Source: Bacteroidota bacterium (GTDB lineage: Bacteria; Bacteroidota; Bacteroidia; Flavobacteriales; Flavobacteriaceae). Taken from it: a DNA stretch of 6,135 bases. This document shows positions 5,173-6,135 of the stretch, piece by piece (position 1 is the first letter of the stretch; each line of letters opens with the position of its first letter). Location of the stretch: NCBI GenBank assembly GCA_022560715.1, contig JADFSQ010000129.1, positions 1-6,135 of the forward strand, in the 5' to 3' direction. The notes below the pieces were generated by a model. It searched no databases and had not been told where the DNA came from. It saw nothing but the letters and a program-made list of their open reading frames with translations. The position numbers were made by a program, and so were the translations under genes.

Positions 5173-6135
5173 AAGCGACTAATTTATAAAAAATATTTTT
5201 AGGGTTATTAAACATTATTTTTTTTCTAGGTCTTCTGTTAATTTTATGTTGAATATCAGTTATTTGTTGAGTTGAAAATAGATTAAAGTTGCTTTTTTTA
5301 GGTATATATTGCCTGATTAATTTATTTGTATATTCATTTAAACCTCTTTCCCAAGAACTATAAGGATGAGCAAAATAAAATTCAGTTTCTAGCTTTTGTG
5401 CAATAATTTGGTGTTCAGCAAATTCAGTACCATTATCAGAAGTTATAGACAAGACGCTGTTTTTATAAGGCAAAAGCATATCGATAACCTGTTTACTTAA
5501 ATCTTTAGCCTCTCTACCTTTAGGTAGCTTTCGCATCATAAAAAATCCTGTGGTTCTCTCTACAATAGTAACAATAGCTCCCTTGTGGTCTTTGCCAATA
5601 ATGGTATCAATTTCCCTCCCGATAGCTATCGGGACACCAAATCGACCTCTATTGTTAATGATCTCTGGTCTTTGATCAATAGATATTCTGTTTTTAATGG
5701 AAATATGTTTTCCTATAGGTCTTTTACGATGTTTTAAACGGTGTCGAAGCTGTTTGTAGAGTTGACCTCCTTGAGCTTTATCGTGACGAATAAATTGATA
5801 AATACGCTCGTGGGAAACCATCGGTATTTGCTCTGATTGACAATACCCAACAATTTGCTTGGGAGACCATTGTTCTTGTTCAATGTAATGACAAATAATT
5901 TTTAGCTTGTCCTTTGTGAATTTCCTATTCCTTCCAAATCGTTCTTTACGTTCTTCAGTCAACAATTGTGCTTTGGAGGCAGAATAACTACCACGTTTTT
6001 GGATATTTCGTTTAAGCTCTCTATAAATAGTTGTTTTATCTACTCCCAACCCGGTAGCAATAAAACTTTTACTTTGTCCAGCTTTTAGATACGCTTCTAT
6101 TTGGTATCTTTGATGGTCGGTGAGTTGTTTGTATT
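5171..6135 (-). CDS. IS30-family transposase, 5' end beyond the window, with an in-frame palindrome insertion
   Basis: This is a DDE transposase that cuts and joins the ends of its IS. The frame stays open upstream of the TTG at 6049 to the window edge. The added 28 codons (6133-6050) read YKQLTDHQRYQIEAYLKAGQ and onward, matching the helix-turn-helix start of IS30 transposases, so the gene is 5'-partial, probably by only a few residues, and TTG is not the start. Numbering from codon 6133-6131, 320 residues are visible. The HTH lies at about 5-40, and the integrase core has D176 (EIDTIIG), D233 (SDNGTEFA) and E267 (RGLNEYTNKLIRQY), a D-x33-E spacing typical of the family. Just before D176 the usual family sequence RFGDWEID is replaced by RFG-VPIAIGR-EID. 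The extra residues are encoded by an 18-bp palindrome at 5617-5634, adding five net residues in frame. Activity is therefore uncertain although no stop interrupts the frame. Confidence 0.93.
   Translation of the reverse strand, partial: YKQLTDHQRYQIEAYLKAGQSKSFIATGLGVDKTTIYRELKRNIQKRGSYSASKAQLLTEERKERFGRNRKFTKDKLKIICHYIEQEQWSPKQIVGYCQSEQIPMVSHERIYQFIRHDKAQGGQLYKQLRHRLKHRKRPIGKHISIKNRISIDQRPEIINNRGRFGVPIAIGREIDTIIGKDHKGAIVTIVERTTGFFMMRKLPKGREAKDLSKQVIDMLLPYKNSVLSITSDNGTEFAEHQIIAQKLETEFYFAHPYSSWERGLNEYTNKLIRQYIPKKSNFNLFSTQQITDIQHKINRRPRKKIMFNNPKNIFYKLVA
5617..5634. repeat. Perfect 18-bp palindrome inserted in the transposase gene
   Basis: TCCCGATAGCTATCGGGA is a perfect palindrome. It lies where IS30 transposases normally encode Asp-Trp of the RFGDWE(I/M)D motif and yields VPIAIGR (codons 5635-5615), a net gain of 15 bases. 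The sequence is GC-richer than its context. From memory the same palindrome recurs in flavobacterial genomes; this was not searched. Confidence 0.8.

Larger units (their letters stand above)
5144..6135 (-). mobile_element. IS30-family insertion sequence, truncated by the window edge
   Basis: The element consists of an IS30-type transposase and a terminal sequence that starts near 5144 (GTAGGTTCAAGTTACAAGTG). This resembles the IS30 terminus I remember, which starts TGTAGATTCAA. The transposase stop lies directly against this terminus, giving the compact single-gene organisation of the family. The other terminus, and therefore the inverted-repeat match and target duplication, lie beyond 6135, so the exact boundary is approximate. 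The element sits upstream of the cold-shock gene in the same orientation. Confidence 0.85.

Noticed and set aside
1..6135. CRISPR array, tRNA or rRNA genes, or a novel defence or secretion system
   Set aside because: No regularly spaced repeats, no tRNA-like cloverleaf and no rRNA sequence were seen. All long frames belong to recognisable families, and nothing groups into an unknown multi-gene system.

Overview
The window is a stretch of an AT-rich Bacteroidota chromosome, almost certainly from the Flavobacteriaceae. The reasons are a gldI gene (gliding-motility lipoprotein, specific to this phylum), lipoprotein signal peptides ending in F-x-S-C or F-F-G-C, start sites without Shine-Dalgarno sequences, and flavobacterial promoters of the TTG-N17-19-TAnnTTTG type. 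The clearest promoter lies in front of ndk.

Layout. Positions 1-114 hold the 3' end of a plus-strand gene, perhaps the C-terminus of a DUF234-type ATPase. Its stop codon lies inside a hairpin terminator (80-126) shared with a convergent minus-strand operon. That operon reads, in transcription order, a DHH/DHHA1 phosphoesterase of the NrnA type (2928-1912), gldI (1915-1370) and a lipoprotein fusing a cyclophilin domain to an FKBP domain (1368-148). The genes overlap by 4 bases and are then separated by 1 base, so they are probably translationally coupled. The operon places three prolyl-isomerase-type domains at the cell envelope, next to a cytoplasmic nano-RNA/pAp-degrading enzyme. After a 349-base gap holding promoter-like signals and a GC-rich palindrome come two plus-strand genes: a PhoD-like metallophosphatase lipoprotein (3278-4318) and nucleoside-diphosphate kinase (4370-4789). 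A strong bidirectional terminator (4820-4852) separates ndk from a convergent cold-shock protein gene (5071-4880).

About 72 bases upstream of the cold-shock gene an IS30-family insertion sequence begins (about 5144) and runs off the right edge. Its transposase reads in the same direction as the cold-shock gene. The transposase frame is open past the TTG codon at 6049 to the window edge, and it contains a perfect 18-bp palindrome (5617-5634) inserted in frame beside the first catalytic aspartate.

Most of the window is conserved housekeeping and envelope biology. I found no sign of an undescribed multi-gene system. The points most worth checking are the palindrome inside the transposase, the second GC-rich palindrome at 3042-3061, the IS placed to read into the cold-shock gene, and the start-site and promoter arrangement of the DHH-gldI-PPIase operon.
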